In this document: one piece after another, positions 26,636 to 35,026 of the stretch | Layout: the number at the start of each line of letters is the position of its first letter | Position numbering within the stretch: position 1 is the first letter of the stretch | Assembly: GCA_002715965.1 (NCBI GenBank) | Contig: PBAL01000060.1 | Coordinates: 1-60,988 of the forward strand | From: Verrucomicrobiales bacterium | GTDB lineage: Bacteria > Verrucomicrobiota > Verrucomicrobiia > Limisphaerales > JAYPXF01 | Length of the DNA stretch: 60,988 nt | Direction: 5' to 3' | Program-made: the position numbers and the translations under genes | The notes under the pieces: model-generated | Databases searched by the model: none | What the model was told of the DNA's origin: nothing | The model's input: the letters and a program-made list of their open reading frames with translations, nothing else

Positions 26636-26668
26636 GGCGGAGGACGAGTATACGAGTCCGTGGGCGCG
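26636..26668 (+). repeat. GGAGGAC...GTCC hairpin element, copy 1
   Basis: The text GGAGGACGAGTATACGAGTCC, with flanking GGC and GTGGGCGCG, resembles the element at 47854-47884 (GGAGGGACGAGATTGCGAGTCCGTAAGCG). The core can pair GGAC with GTCC around a GTATAC centre. It lies in the 250-base gap between the glutaredoxin-like gene and the YfhO relic, which holds nothing else recognisable. Confidence 0.5.
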
Positions 26669-26783
26669 AAAATCCGAGGCGAGTCTAATTGACCCGTGCC
26701 ACTGCGAGCAGACCTCAAACTCTGTCGCCTAGGTTCAAAGGGTTGCAGCTTGAGTACGGGCTCCTAAACTCGTCCCTCCTCAA

Positions 26784-27450
26784 TCAGCTCGCATCGCGCC
26801 AGAGAAAGACGATCAGGCACGCCAATGTGGTCAAGGTTATGGCAAGGCCGATTCGAAAGCGCTGGTCACGGTAACGGAGCACGACGTGGTGTTGGCCGGC
26901 CGGAATTGTGACCGCTTGAAAGACTCCATTGGCCCGGATGACACGCGTCGCTTTACCGTCAATTGTCGCCTGCCAGGCGGGGTGATATGCCTGTGCGATC
27001 ACCGCCATCGAGTCTTCGCTTGCCTCGATGGCAAACTCCACCTGAAGGGCATTCACAATCGGTCAATCTCACTTGGCAGGAGGAGGACATACTTGCGGGG
27101 ATCATAGTCTTCCGCAGTGAGCATGGTGGGTAATTCGCCCTCCTCCACAAAGACGGGAGATTGGCCCGCTGTGACCAGCGGCTGTGCGTTCGTGTTTTCC
27201 AGCCAGGTCAAGCCGTCGCTGTCAGCAAGATATTGTGAGCTGCCGAGAAAATCGGCCAAGCCCCGTCGAAGTGAATTGGGACTGTCAAACGCCCGTGAGG
27301 TCACCTCGATCATTTCGGGGAACTCCAACGAGTAGAAACCGTCGATCTTCGAAACGGATTTCATCAAGTTCATGCTCGACGGAAGGCCGCCTGGTAGCCG
27401 ATCGACACCACGGCCCCACAAAAACGCGTGCCGTCCGTTCCACCAAACGG
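26784..27450 (-). pseudogene. YfhO-type membrane glycosyltransferase relic (C-terminal part)
   Basis: Two overlapping frames read as the end of one YfhO-family protein. The upstream piece runs WWNGRHAFLWGRGVDRLPG...KIDGFYSLEFPEM and ends DPRKYVLLLPSEIDRL-stop; the downstream piece reads VEFAIEASEDSMAVIAQAYHPAWQATIDGKATRVIRANGVFQAVTIPAGQHHVVLRYRD and ends in a transmembrane helix (GLAITLTTLACLIVFLW). The family has 20-30 more residues between these pieces, so a small deletion with frame change lies near 27056. The long polytopic N-terminal part is missing altogether. YfhO proteins glycosylate surface polymers; this copy cannot. Confidence 0.7.
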
Positions 27451-27718
27451 GCGGCGCGCACCTTGTGGATCTGCTGCATGCTCTGTCTCGGAGTCAGCAA
27501 GCTCGTTCACTTCGGTCAGCCCCCGACTCCGCAATCAACCGTAGTGCTCGGGATTCGCGTTCGAATCCCGTGCAAAGGAGTGGCTTGCGCCGGCAACCAG
27601 AACCAATCCTTGCCGGAATGCTGCGGGGGGCAGCACACGGCGCATCGAATCACTCAGATTCAAACCGATTCTGAACACGAGGAGATCTCCCTGTCCGCTT
27701 AACCACATCCCACCCAGC

Positions 27719-27925
27719 ATGAAGACCAAAGATCAATTCCTGTCCAATGATCTCATTCGGGAATTCCGCGCAGAAGACGAAGCGCATGCGGGAACTCCTT
27801 GCCCGGATTGCAACGGCGAAGGTCGCTGCTGCTGTCTCCATGAAGGTACGCATGAGGCTTGGGCAGCTGTGATCAGAATCGCCAATTGCCACCGGAATGC
27901 CGCGTGGAAGGTATCGTTGAGATAG
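27719..27925 (+). CDS. Small cysteine-rich hypothetical protein
   Basis: A 68-codon frame with PCPDCNGEGRCCCLHEG, a CxxCxGxG-like zinc-binding pattern reminiscent of the DnaJ zinc finger or of small zinc ribbons. No ribosome site is obvious and no neighbour supports it. The stretch 27451-28079 otherwise contains only an 8-bp hairpin at 27549-27568 (GGGATTCG/CGAATCCC). It may be a real small gene or chance. Confidence 0.25.
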   Translation: MKTKDQFLSNDLIREFRAEDEAHAGTPCPDCNGEGRCCCLHEGTHEAWAAVIRIANCHRNAAWKVSLR

Positions 27926-28079
27926 ACTTTACTCCGCCGGCCGCACCCCAGCAGCCGACTAACCAGCACGTTCAACATCGCGGCCGGCGGACTGCTTTAA
28001 TCGAAGACCAGGAGACGGAGATACCTCTCCTTTGAATCAAACGAATCTGTTCCGAAGTGTTACCTCAGCTCCCGCGGGC

Positions 28080-29240
28080 TCAAACAGCCCCGGCAATCGC
28101 GTCGCCCATCTCACTGGTGCCGGTGCGTTTTGCTTTTGGATCGGACTCGCTGAAGATATCTCCCGTGCGCAAGCCGCTCTCAATCGCGGTGCCAACGGCA
28201 GCTTCGATCGCCAAAGCCGCGTCGTTCAAACCGAAGCTGTATCGTAACATCATCGCACTCGAGAGGATCTGCGCGATCGGATTGGCGAGATTCTTTCCGG
28301 CAATGTCGGGAGCTGTTCCTCCAGCCGGTTCGTAGAAACCGAATGTGACCTCTCCCTCGGTCGAACCCAGGCTCGCGCTCGGAAGCATCCCCAGAGAACC
28401 GGCAAGTGCAGCTGCCTCATCGCTCAGTATGTCCCCGAACATGTTTTCGCAAAGCATCACGTCGAACTGCGTCGGGTTGAGCATCAGCTGCATGGCGCCG
28501 TTATCGACGAACATGTGATCCACCTCGACATCGGGATACTCCTTCGCGACGCGTTCCACCACCTTGCGCCAGAGCACGCCGTTCTCAAGAACATTGGCTT
28601 TGTCGATACTGCAGACCTTCTTGCGACGGAGCGCGGCCGCCTTGAATGCAACGTGTGCGATGCGTTCAATCTCAGGCTCGGTGTAGACCATGGTGTCGAT
28701 CGCGCGTTCGATGCGGAGGATGCGTCGGGTCTTTTTCTTGTCCTGCGGATTGACATTTTCCTTCTGGGCGACGACCTCGGTGGTCTTGGGTTGCCCGAAA
28801 TACATCCCGCCGGTTAGTTCGCGGACGACCAGCATGTCGATCCCATCGCCCTGGCGTTCCGGCTTGAGCGGACACGCATGCGCGAGGGCCGCCGGGAGTT
28901 TGACCGGACGAAGATTGGCGAAGAGACTGAACTCCTTGCGGATGTGCAGCAGCGCGGCGCGCTCGGGACGCTCTTCCTTCGGAATCGTGGGATCGCGATC
29001 CGGCAGACCGACCGAACCGAACAGGATCGCATCACTGCCTTTGCAAAGTTCGAAGGTGTCATCGGGCAGTGCTTTTCCAGCCGCGTCGATCCCGGCCCAG
29101 CCGACCGGCGCCTCATCGATGGTGAAACCGACGTCAAATTTTTTTTCCACGGCACGAAGCACCTTGATGGCTTCGGCCATGACCTCCGGGCCAATTCCGT
29201 CACCCGCCAGTGCGGCAATTTTGAAACTCTGCGAACTCAT
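28080..29240 (-). CDS. leuB: 3-isopropylmalate dehydrogenase
   Basis: A complete 386-residue enzyme starting MSSQSFKIAALAGDGIGPEVMAEA. It contains the NAD and isopropylmalate site text GSVGLPDRDPTIPKEERPERAALLHIRKEFSLFANLRPVK, RELTGGMYFGQP, the DNGAMQLM segment, FDVMLCENMFGDILSDEAA with the metal-binding Asp residues, and GSLGMLPSASLG. It oxidises and decarboxylates 3-isopropylmalate to 2-ketoisocaproate in leucine synthesis. The frame is open a further 122 codons upstream but that text is not homologous to the family. It diverges from the altronate-dehydratase-type gene. Confidence 0.95.
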   Translation of the reverse strand: MSSQSFKIAALAGDGIGPEVMAEAIKVLRAVEKKFDVGFTIDEAPVGWAGIDAAGKALPDDTFELCKGSDAILFGSVGLPDRDPTIPKEERPERAALLHIRKEFSLFANLRPVKLPAALAHACPLKPERQGDGIDMLVVRELTGGMYFGQPKTTEVVAQKENVNPQDKKKTRRILRIERAIDTMVYTEPEIERIAHVAFKAAALRRKKVCSIDKANVLENGVLWRKVVERVAKEYPDVEVDHMFVDNGAMQLMLNPTQFDVMLCENMFGDILSDEAAALAGSLGMLPSASLGSTEGEVTFGFYEPAGGTAPDIAGKNLANPIAQILSSAMMLRYSFGLNDAALAIEAAVGTAIESGLRTGDIFSESDPKAKRTGTSEMGDAIAGAV

Positions 29241-29463
29241 GTGGCGGGCGAGAATAGGGACGGCCCTATCGGGGGGAAAGAAGATATTCGGCAACCGGTA
29301 AAGGAGCAACTGGAGGCGATGACGCTTCACCAGGGCGAGTGCCGTGGCAGCAGGTGTGAGCGAGCAGGTTGAATGCGCAAGGCTGCCCGACCACGCTCGC
29401 TGTAGATCCTGGGCACGTGATTTCCCACGCGACTTCTGTACTCTGATGAGATAGACCACCGGC

Positions 29464-31032
29464 GTGTCCAGCGAAGCAAACAACAACACCCTGCAATTCG
29501 GCGACTGCGCTCTCCGCATGCACGCGGATGATTCAGTGGCGGTGGTCAAGCGGCCGCTGAAGCAGGGTAAAGTTGTGGTGGATGGAGAACTGCGGTGGAC
29601 AATCAATCAAACAATCCCTCCCGGGCATAAGTTTGCGCTCTGCGACATCGAAGACGGAGCGCCGATCCTCAAGTACGGACAGACAGTCGGGTTTGCAGCG
29701 AGGAAAATTGCCGCGGGCGATCACGTCCACACCCACAACGTGGAACTGGGCAGTTTCGGACGGGACTATGCGTTCGGGGAAAGTGTTGAGGAATTGGAAC
29801 TCTACGGTGCGGATAAGCAGCAGACCTTCAATGGCTACCTGCGCACGGATGGACGTGTGGGAACGCGCAACTACGTGGCGGTAATATCGAGTGTGAACTG
29901 CTCTTCCTCGGTGTCGAAGTATGTCGCTGAGGCCTTCGCGAACGATGAATTCCGAGAACGGTTTCCAAATGTCGATGGGGTGATCGCGTTCAAGCACACG
30001 AGTGGTTGCGCAAACGATCCGGGCGAGCCGACGGATGTCCTGCAGCGGGTCATGGCCGGCATTGCGCGGCACCCCAATGTTGGCGGCTATCTGCTCATCG
30101 GCCTGGGTTGTGAGGTCAACCAGGTGCAATCGGTGATCAGGAACCAGGGATTGGGCCGGCAAAGCAGCGACGACGAACCGATCGCGATGGAGATTCAATC
30201 CCTCGGTGGAATTCGCAAGACGATTGCAGCTGCTGTTGAAGCCGTTGAGAACATGCTGCCGCGGGTAAACGCGGCTGAGCGCACACCGCGATCGATTTCG
30301 CATCTCGCGCTTGCAATGAACTGCGGAGGATCGGATGGCAACAGCGGAATCACGGCCAATCCGGCGCTCGGCTTTGCCTCAGATGAACTTGTGCGTCACG
30401 GGGCTTCAACCGTACTCGCTGAGACCACGGAGATATATGGGGCCGAACATCTGCTGACTCGGCGCGCGGTTACGAGGGAAGTCGGGGAGAAGCTCATCGA
30501 GTACGTGAAGTGGTGGGAGGACTACGCAGAGCAGCATGGTGTTTCCATCAACAACAACCCGAGTACAGGTAACAAGGCGGGCGGCTTGACGACGATTTAT
30601 GAGAAGAGCCTTGGCGCGGTTGCCAAGGGCGGGCGGGCGCCCTTGAAGGCGGTTTATCGATATGCGGATCAGATTGATACGCCGGGCTTCTGTTTCATGG
30701 ACACGCCGGGTTTTGATCCGATCAGCATGACTGGTCTGGTGTCTGGCGGTTGTAATGTCGGTGTTTTCACAACAGGTCGGGGGAGCGTCTACGGTTGCAA
30801 GCCCACCCCATGCATCAAGGTGGCCACCAATACGCCTCTCTACAACTGGATGGAGGACGATATGGATATCAATGCCGGCACGATCCTCGACGGGACGGAA
30901 ACCGTGGATGAAGTTGGTCGGCGAATCTTCGAGAAAATCGTGTCCGTGGCCAATGGTGAGCGCACGAAGAGCGAGCTTGCCGGTGTGGGGGATGAGGAAT
31001 TCGCGCCGTGGATTCTGGGTTCGGTCCTGTGA
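29464..31032 (+). CDS. UxaA-family sugar-acid dehydratase (altronate dehydratase type)
   Basis: A complete 522-residue two-part protein. Residues 1-95 form a SAF domain (LRMHADDSVAVVKRPLKQGKVV) and the remainder is the UxaA/GarD core: GYLRTDGRVGTRNYVAVISSVNCS, HTSGCANDP, LIGLGCEVNQ, MNCGGSDGNSGITANPALG and GRGSVYGCKPTPCIKVATN. The cysteines fit an iron-binding site. Enzymes of this family dehydrate D-altronate or D-galactarate in uronic-acid breakdown; which substrate is used cannot be told. It starts at GTG and lies alone, divergent from leuB, with 223 bases between them. Confidence 0.88.
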   Translation: MSSEANNNTLQFGDCALRMHADDSVAVVKRPLKQGKVVVDGELRWTINQTIPPGHKFALCDIEDGAPILKYGQTVGFAARKIAAGDHVHTHNVELGSFGRDYAFGESVEELELYGADKQQTFNGYLRTDGRVGTRNYVAVISSVNCSSSVSKYVAEAFANDEFRERFPNVDGVIAFKHTSGCANDPGEPTDVLQRVMAGIARHPNVGGYLLIGLGCEVNQVQSVIRNQGLGRQSSDDEPIAMEIQSLGGIRKTIAAAVEAVENMLPRVNAAERTPRSISHLALAMNCGGSDGNSGITANPALGFASDELVRHGASTVLAETTEIYGAEHLLTRRAVTREVGEKLIEYVKWWEDYAEQHGVSINNNPSTGNKAGGLTTIYEKSLGAVAKGGRAPLKAVYRYADQIDTPGFCFMDTPGFDPISMTGLVSGGCNVGVFTTGRGSVYGCKPTPCIKVATNTPLYNWMEDDMDINAGTILDGTETVDEVGRRIFEKIVSVANGERTKSELAGVGDEEFAPWILGSVL

Positions 31033-31071
31033 AATGAGCCACGGTTGGTGGAGGGACGACTCGCACCTGCG

Positions 31072-31995
31072 TTACTTTGCAAACGCTTCGTAGCGCGCCT
31101 CGCAGTCTTTCGCGATAGAATCGGGGAACGCTCCGGGGCTGATATGGAACCGAATTGGGAACGTTTTCGATTTGCCCTTCTTGATTGTGGCCACCCAGAA
31201 GGAACCAAAGCGACCGTAGTCGCGATAGGCGCTGTAGCGAAGGCCTGTTGGCAGAGACGGGTGGCTCATGTGATGAACGTGGTAGTCGTTTCCGTTGGCC
31301 TTGAAGGTCATGGCCGCCCAATCCATGTCTCGTGAAGCCTGCACTTCCTTCTGGGTCATCTCACCTCCGGGGAAGAAATACCTGGCGGATTTGTTCTTCA
31401 CGACTTCCGCAGAAGCACGGAATTGGCAGCCGGCGTGTTCGGGATCGCCGTTCAGCTCGGCATCTGCCTTCACTGCCGTGATCCTGGATTTCTTGTCGAG
31501 GATGAAGGCACCGTTTGCCTCTGGTTTATGAACAATGAAAGTGCGCACTTCGCTCAACAGGACCTCGTCCCCATCCACCCAGTCAATTGATACAGAGAAC
31601 GTCGCACGGTCCGTGCGCAGGTCTTTCGAGACCAGATCACGATATACCTGCATCACGTTGCCCTTCATGTGCCAGGTGTCGTAACTCTTTCCGCCCGTTT
31701 TCAATTTCGACCATCCGATATAGATGCCACGGTGATGCGTGAACTTGTCCCCGGCTCCCTTGGTGATTGTCTTTGACTTATCGAGCGGATCGATGACGTG
31801 GAGATAGACCTTGTAAGTCTCATGCGCGGCCTCCTTGGTGGAGCGATCGTTCTTGATCATAAGTTTCACCAGCGGACGAGACGCGTGGGATACGAGGATG
31901 AATTCATCATTCGAATTGACCATTGAGAATCCCGGTCCCGCATGGGTGGCGAGCGTTCCGATGGCCAAGGCAACAAATGGCGCAAGGAATTTCAT
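31072..31995 (-). CDS. Exported DUF6807 (PmoA-like) protein
   Basis: A 307-residue protein with a signal peptide (LAPFVALAIGTLATHAG). The hallmark segment THHRGIYIGW lies near residue 88, and the body is beta-rich, ending HISPGAFPDSIAKDCEARYEAFAK. The family is called PmoA-like in databases, a name that refers to a distant annotation and not to methane oxidation here. Members are common in polysaccharide-degrading Bacteroidetes and Verrucomicrobia and their reaction is unknown. It is convergent with the dehydratase gene, 39 bases apart. Confidence 0.83.
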   Translation of the reverse strand: MKFLAPFVALAIGTLATHAGPGFSMVNSNDEFILVSHASRPLVKLMIKNDRSTKEAAHETYKVYLHVIDPLDKSKTITKGAGDKFTHHRGIYIGWSKLKTGGKSYDTWHMKGNVMQVYRDLVSKDLRTDRATFSVSIDWVDGDEVLLSEVRTFIVHKPEANGAFILDKKSRITAVKADAELNGDPEHAGCQFRASAEVVKNKSARYFFPGGEMTQKEVQASRDMDWAAMTFKANGNDYHVHHMSHPSLPTGLRYSAYRDYGRFGSFWVATIKKGKSKTFPIRFHISPGAFPDSIAKDCEARYEAFAK

Positions 31996-32151
31996 GCGGG
32001 GAGTCTGCTGATGCCGTTCGAAAAATCAACTCGTCACTGTGATTGTCCACTGGAGACGCCTGCTCACGAAGCACTCAAAATCACCGGCATTATTCGAATC
32101 GTCGTTTGTTCAATTCTTTGGTGTATTTCGTGTGTTTGGTGGGCAGGGCTC

Positions 32152-32613
32152 TCAAAGCCTGATAAACTCCACCGGTGCTTCACCGGACTTGAGTTTGAGC
32201 AATGCCACTGAACGCCCCAGATTGAAGCGCTGCCTGCCGGCGTAACCCGGATTCAGGTAGCGGACGCCGTCCACGACGCTGTCATGCGTCTTGTGGGTGT
32301 GACCAAAGAGGACGATGTCCGGGCGAACGCGTTGTACGGAATCGAAGATGTTCGCATGGGGTTGGCCGAGGGGAACGATGTGGTGGATGAGAAACCTGGT
32401 GCCTTCGAATTCAACGGCTTCGAGTTCGCGATATTGTGGATCGTAGTCGTTGTTCCCGAGCACGGCCGTCACGGGTGCGATCTGCTCGAGCTTGAGGATG
32501 ACGTCGTTTCCGCAGATGTCGCCCGCGTGGAGAATGTGTTCGACGCCTTCGAAGATCTTGGGCAGAGCGGGATCGAAATATCCGTGGGTGTCGGAGATGA
32601 GGCCGAGCTTCAT
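32152..32613 (-). CDS. YfcE/MJ0936-type metallophosphoesterase
   Basis: A 153-residue phosphodiesterase with all metal motifs: LISDTHG, HAGDICG, LGNNDYD, IHH and LFGHTHKTH. Such small enzymes hydrolyse phosphodiesters with a two-metal centre and have no fixed physiological substrate. Its ATG immediately follows the stop codon of the membrane-protein gene upstream (TGA ATG, no gap), so the two are cotranscribed and probably coupled in translation. Confidence 0.9.
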   Translation of the reverse strand: MKLGLISDTHGYFDPALPKIFEGVEHILHAGDICGNDVILKLEQIAPVTAVLGNNDYDPQYRELEAVEFEGTRFLIHHIVPLGQPHANIFDSVQRVRPDIVLFGHTHKTHDSVVDGVRYLNPGYAGRQRFNLGRSVALLKLKSGEAPVEFIRL

Positions 32614-33252
32614 TCAGGCCTTGGCCTTTTCCTCTTCGCCTTCGCCGGCCTCTTCGGCTTCCTCCGCCTCTTCCGGTTCCGGTTCAGCCGGTTCGATGGA
32701 GCGAAGGGCGGCTGCAATCAAGCCGCTGAAGAGACCACCACTGAGCAGGGTGTTGCGAAAGAACATCCAGGTCTGAGGCCAACCGGTTTCGCCGGTGGTG
32801 AGTGCCTGTATCCAGCCCATGAGGTTCTTTGCGTAGAATGGATTCTGCATCCAGGCGGCAGTGTTGGTGACGAGATAAAACACGATTGCACCCAACAAGC
32901 CTCCCCCGACCATCTGCCACATCGCGCGCCGTTTGCGGAACAGGCGACCGATGCCGTAGATCATCGCGTAGGCCGCGTAGTTCAGCATCTGGTAGTCGTA
33001 GATCGTGAAGTAGCCCCAGTAGTGATTGAGCAGGACATCTGAGGTCAGTACCGCGAGCGCGAGCCACCACCAACGTAGCAACTTCGGAAACGCCCCGGCA
33101 CAGAAGGCCAGCCCGTAAGCCATCGAGAAGTTCAGTGGCATCAGGCCGGGGATGCGGCTGATCAAGAACACAATGATCAGCGCGGCCGGCACATACTTGT
33201 TCCACTTCTCGTTCAAGACACAAAAGGTAAGCGGGTGGGCGACAGTTGGCAA
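32614..33252 (-). CDS. DUF6580-like membrane protein (ECF substrate-binding fold)
   Basis: About 212 residues with five or six transmembrane helices (VPAALIIVFLISRIPG, FSMAYGLAFCAGAF, WWWLALAVLTSDVLL, LLGAIVFYLVTNTAAW, TLLSGGLFSGLIAAAL) and a strongly acidic, repetitive tail of Glu/Ala/Pro. The pattern R(I/L)xPxxxxNFSxxxALALFxGA is that of DUF6580, which resembles substrate-binding components of energy-coupling-factor transporters. No ECF ATPase is nearby. The true start may lie a few codons inside (TTG before NEKWNKY). Confidence 0.72.
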   Translation of the reverse strand: MPTVAHPLTFCVLNEKWNKYVPAALIIVFLISRIPGLMPLNFSMAYGLAFCAGAFPKLLRWWWLALAVLTSDVLLNHYWGYFTIYDYQMLNYAAYAMIYGIGRLFRKRRAMWQMVGGGLLGAIVFYLVTNTAAWMQNPFYAKNLMGWIQALTTGETGWPQTWMFFRNTLLSGGLFSGLIAAALRSIEPAEPEPEEAEEAEEAGEGEEEKAKA

Positions 33253-33270
33253 TCAGTGTCGGAGGCGTGC

Positions 33271-34248
33271 TTACTCGTAGATGGGGAAGAAGGTGTTGAA
33301 CGCGGCTTCGCAAAAGTCGCCGGGATCGTTGAAACGACGATTGCGATTCAATGCGGAAATTCCCTTCATGTCGTCCTCGCTCAATTCGAAATCGAACAAG
33401 GCAAGGTTTTCGGCCAGACGGTCGCGCTTGGAGGATTTGGGGACGATGGCCGTTCCACGTTGAACACCCCAGCGCAGTAGCACCTGGGCGGGAGTGCGAT
33501 TCACGCGACCGGCAATTTCCTTGACCAAGGGCTCCTCGATCACGGATTCGCTTTGCTCAGCCATGTTGAGTTGGAAATAAGAGAGCGCACCGAGCGGTGA
33601 GAAGGCCGTGTAGGCGATGCCTTCCTGCTGGCAATATCGCAGCAGCTTGTCCTGCGTGAGGTAGGGATGTGATTCGACCTGCAGAACGGAGGGCTTGATG
33701 CGCGCGTGGGAAAGGAGATCGCGAATCAACGAAGTGCCGAAGTTGCAGATGCCGATGTTCTTCACGAGACCGGCATCGACGAGTTCTTCCATGGCGCTCC
33801 ACGTCTCGCTGATGGGAACGGGCACGCTTTCGACAACCGGGTTGTCCGCATCAGGCTCGGTGAACCACGCCGGTGGGTAGCGTTCTTCGAACGGAACGAA
33901 CTTCTGCGCGATAGGAAAATGAATCAGATAGAGGTCGAGGTAATCGAGCCCAAGATCGCTCAAGGTTTTCTCACAGGCGGGCCGGACATGTTCCTTGGCA
34001 TGGTAGGTGTTCCAAAGTTTGGAGGTGATCCAGAGGTCCTCACGCTTGCAGCTGCCGGCATCGATGGCTGCGCGAATTCCCTGTCCGGTCTCGACTTCGT
34101 TTCCGTAGTCGCAGGCGAGATCAAAATGGCGATAGCCCAGTTCGATGGCTTCCTGTGCCACGCGGGGGGCTTCTTCGTTCGCGACCTTCCACATGCCAAG
34201 ACCAACCGCGGGCAACTCATCGCCCGAGTGCAGTTTCAGATAAATCAT
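33271..34248 (-). CDS. Aldo-keto reductase (xylose/aldose reductase type)
   Basis: A 325-residue TIM-barrel oxidoreductase. It has GLGMWKV, then GYRHFDLACDYGNEVETGQG with the catalytic Asp and Tyr, ITSKLWNTYH with the Lys, LYLIHFPIAQKFVPFEERYPP with the His, and the NADPH-binding IVPKSSKRDRLAENLALFDFELS. The ending CEAAFNTFFPIYE matches bacterial D-xylose reductases and related AKR2 enzymes. It should reduce a sugar or aldehyde with NADPH. An 18-codon upstream extension is open but unconserved. No operon partner is adjacent. Confidence 0.9.
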   Translation of the reverse strand: MIYLKLHSGDELPAVGLGMWKVANEEAPRVAQEAIELGYRHFDLACDYGNEVETGQGIRAAIDAGSCKREDLWITSKLWNTYHAKEHVRPACEKTLSDLGLDYLDLYLIHFPIAQKFVPFEERYPPAWFTEPDADNPVVESVPVPISETWSAMEELVDAGLVKNIGICNFGTSLIRDLLSHARIKPSVLQVESHPYLTQDKLLRYCQQEGIAYTAFSPLGALSYFQLNMAEQSESVIEEPLVKEIAGRVNRTPAQVLLRWGVQRGTAIVPKSSKRDRLAENLALFDFELSEDDMKGISALNRNRRFNDPGDFCEAAFNTFFPIYE

Positions 34249-34320
34249 GCGCGCGGTTTTAGCGGAAATGACTGAAGGGGGGAAGTGCTTCCAACAACAC
34301 AAATGTGCGTTTGCAGTGCG

Positions 34321-34599
34321 CTATTTCGCTGCATTTTCCAAGGCCGCAAGTCGTCGCCTGGCTTCCAGCAGTTTCCTTTTCTCATCGTACAGAGACATTT
34401 CCAAGTTGGACTTATCCAAGATTACGGCGTCGTGATCAGCTCGGGTGCCTTTCAACTCAATTTCCAGGGTGTCCGCCTTCCCACGCTCCTTGGCCAATTC
34501 CTTGAGGGTGCTTGAGTGTTTGTCTTTCAATTGAGCGTGCAGGAATTCGACGGAACCAAATCCGATCAGGCTCACAACGGCGATGATTCGAACAAGCAT
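34321..34599 (-). CDS. Small membrane-anchored coiled-coil protein
   Basis: A 92-residue protein beginning MLVRIIAVVSLIGFGSVEFLHAQ (one transmembrane helix) followed by a heptad-rich charged segment (LKELAKERGKADTLEIELKG, LYDEKRKLLEARRRLAALENAA) that should form a coiled coil. No family was recognised. A second protein of the same design is encoded just upstream on the same strand, so the two may be paralogues. The frame is open to 34710, but the extra text crosses an inverted-repeat element and is not believed. Confidence 0.55.
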   Translation of the reverse strand: MLVRIIAVVSLIGFGSVEFLHAQLKDKHSSTLKELAKERGKADTLEIELKGTRADHDAVILDKSNLEMSLYDEKRKLLEARRRLAALENAAK

Positions 34600-34616
34600 C
34601 TGAACGACGTTGCGGG

Positions 34617-34757
34617 GAGATATGACCAGAAGTCGATGGATTCGGATGTTTGTCTCGTGGCGGGTGTGTTCATTTGGGAGCCTTTCATTAGGTTGTTTTT
34701 GCAAACCCAAGTTGACATGCCCGTCACACTCTCATCCACAACTTCTGGTCATATCTC
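34617..34757. repeat. 141-bp segment bounded by 17-bp inverted repeats
   Basis: GAGATATGACCAGAAGT at 34617-34633 is the exact reverse complement of ACTTCTGGTCATATCTC at 34741-34757. The right arm is the end of a 38-base sequence (34720-34757) that recurs at 54040-54077 with two mismatches. No flanking target duplication is evident. The segment separates the two small membrane-protein genes and truncates the reading of the second one. Confidence 0.6.
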
Positions 34758-34927
34758 ACGTGATCCAGCTTGCTACGCGTGTCCGTTATTTCTCCGTTCA
34801 ATTTCACGCATTGATAGCCCAGTCCTACCGCGGCTATCGTGCTCACAATCGAGACTATCTTGGCAGCCGTCGCGGGACGTTTTATCACCGCCGGCAACGC
34901 TTCATCCTTCTCACCCTCAGACTCCAT
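34724..34927 (-). CDS. Small membrane protein, possibly truncated by the inverted-repeat segment
   Basis: A 67-codon frame: MESEGEKDEALPAVIKRP, then a transmembrane helix (AAKIVSIVSTIAAVGLGYQCV) and a start of a charged helix (KLNGEITDTRSKLDHV). The last nine codons (RYDQKLWMRV) lie within the inverted-repeat element, so the natural C-terminal coiled coil may have been cut off. Its layout parallels the neighbouring small membrane protein. Function unknown. Confidence 0.45.
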   Translation of the reverse strand: MESEGEKDEALPAVIKRPATAAKIVSIVSTIAAVGLGYQCVKLNGEITDTRSKLDHVRYDQKLWMRV

Positions 34928-34978
34928 AAAATCGAATTAACACCAGAACGTCCACGTTGTCGCGCGAATTTCGGGCAC

Positions 34979-35005
34979 AAAAAAGCAGGGCCGCAGCCCT
35001 GCTTT
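34979..35005 (-). terminator. Rho-independent terminator of the DUF5069 gene
   Basis: On the minus strand a perfect 10-bp stem (AAAGCAGGGC/GCCCTGCTTT as read on plus) with loop CGCA runs into a T tract. It lies about 20 bases past the stop of the DUF5069 gene. Confidence 0.88.
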
Positions 35006-35026
35006 CGAATCTGTATGTGATCTGCC

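Noticed and set aside
27549..27568. tRNA T-arm-like text GGGATTCG-CGTT-CGAATCCC
   Set aside because: It is only an isolated 8-bp hairpin; no acceptor stem, D-arm or anticodon arm can be folded around it.
31072..31995. Methane monooxygenase subunit (PmoA) by family name
   Set aside because: The protein is a soluble exported DUF6807 protein without the membrane helices or copper ligands of particulate methane monooxygenase.
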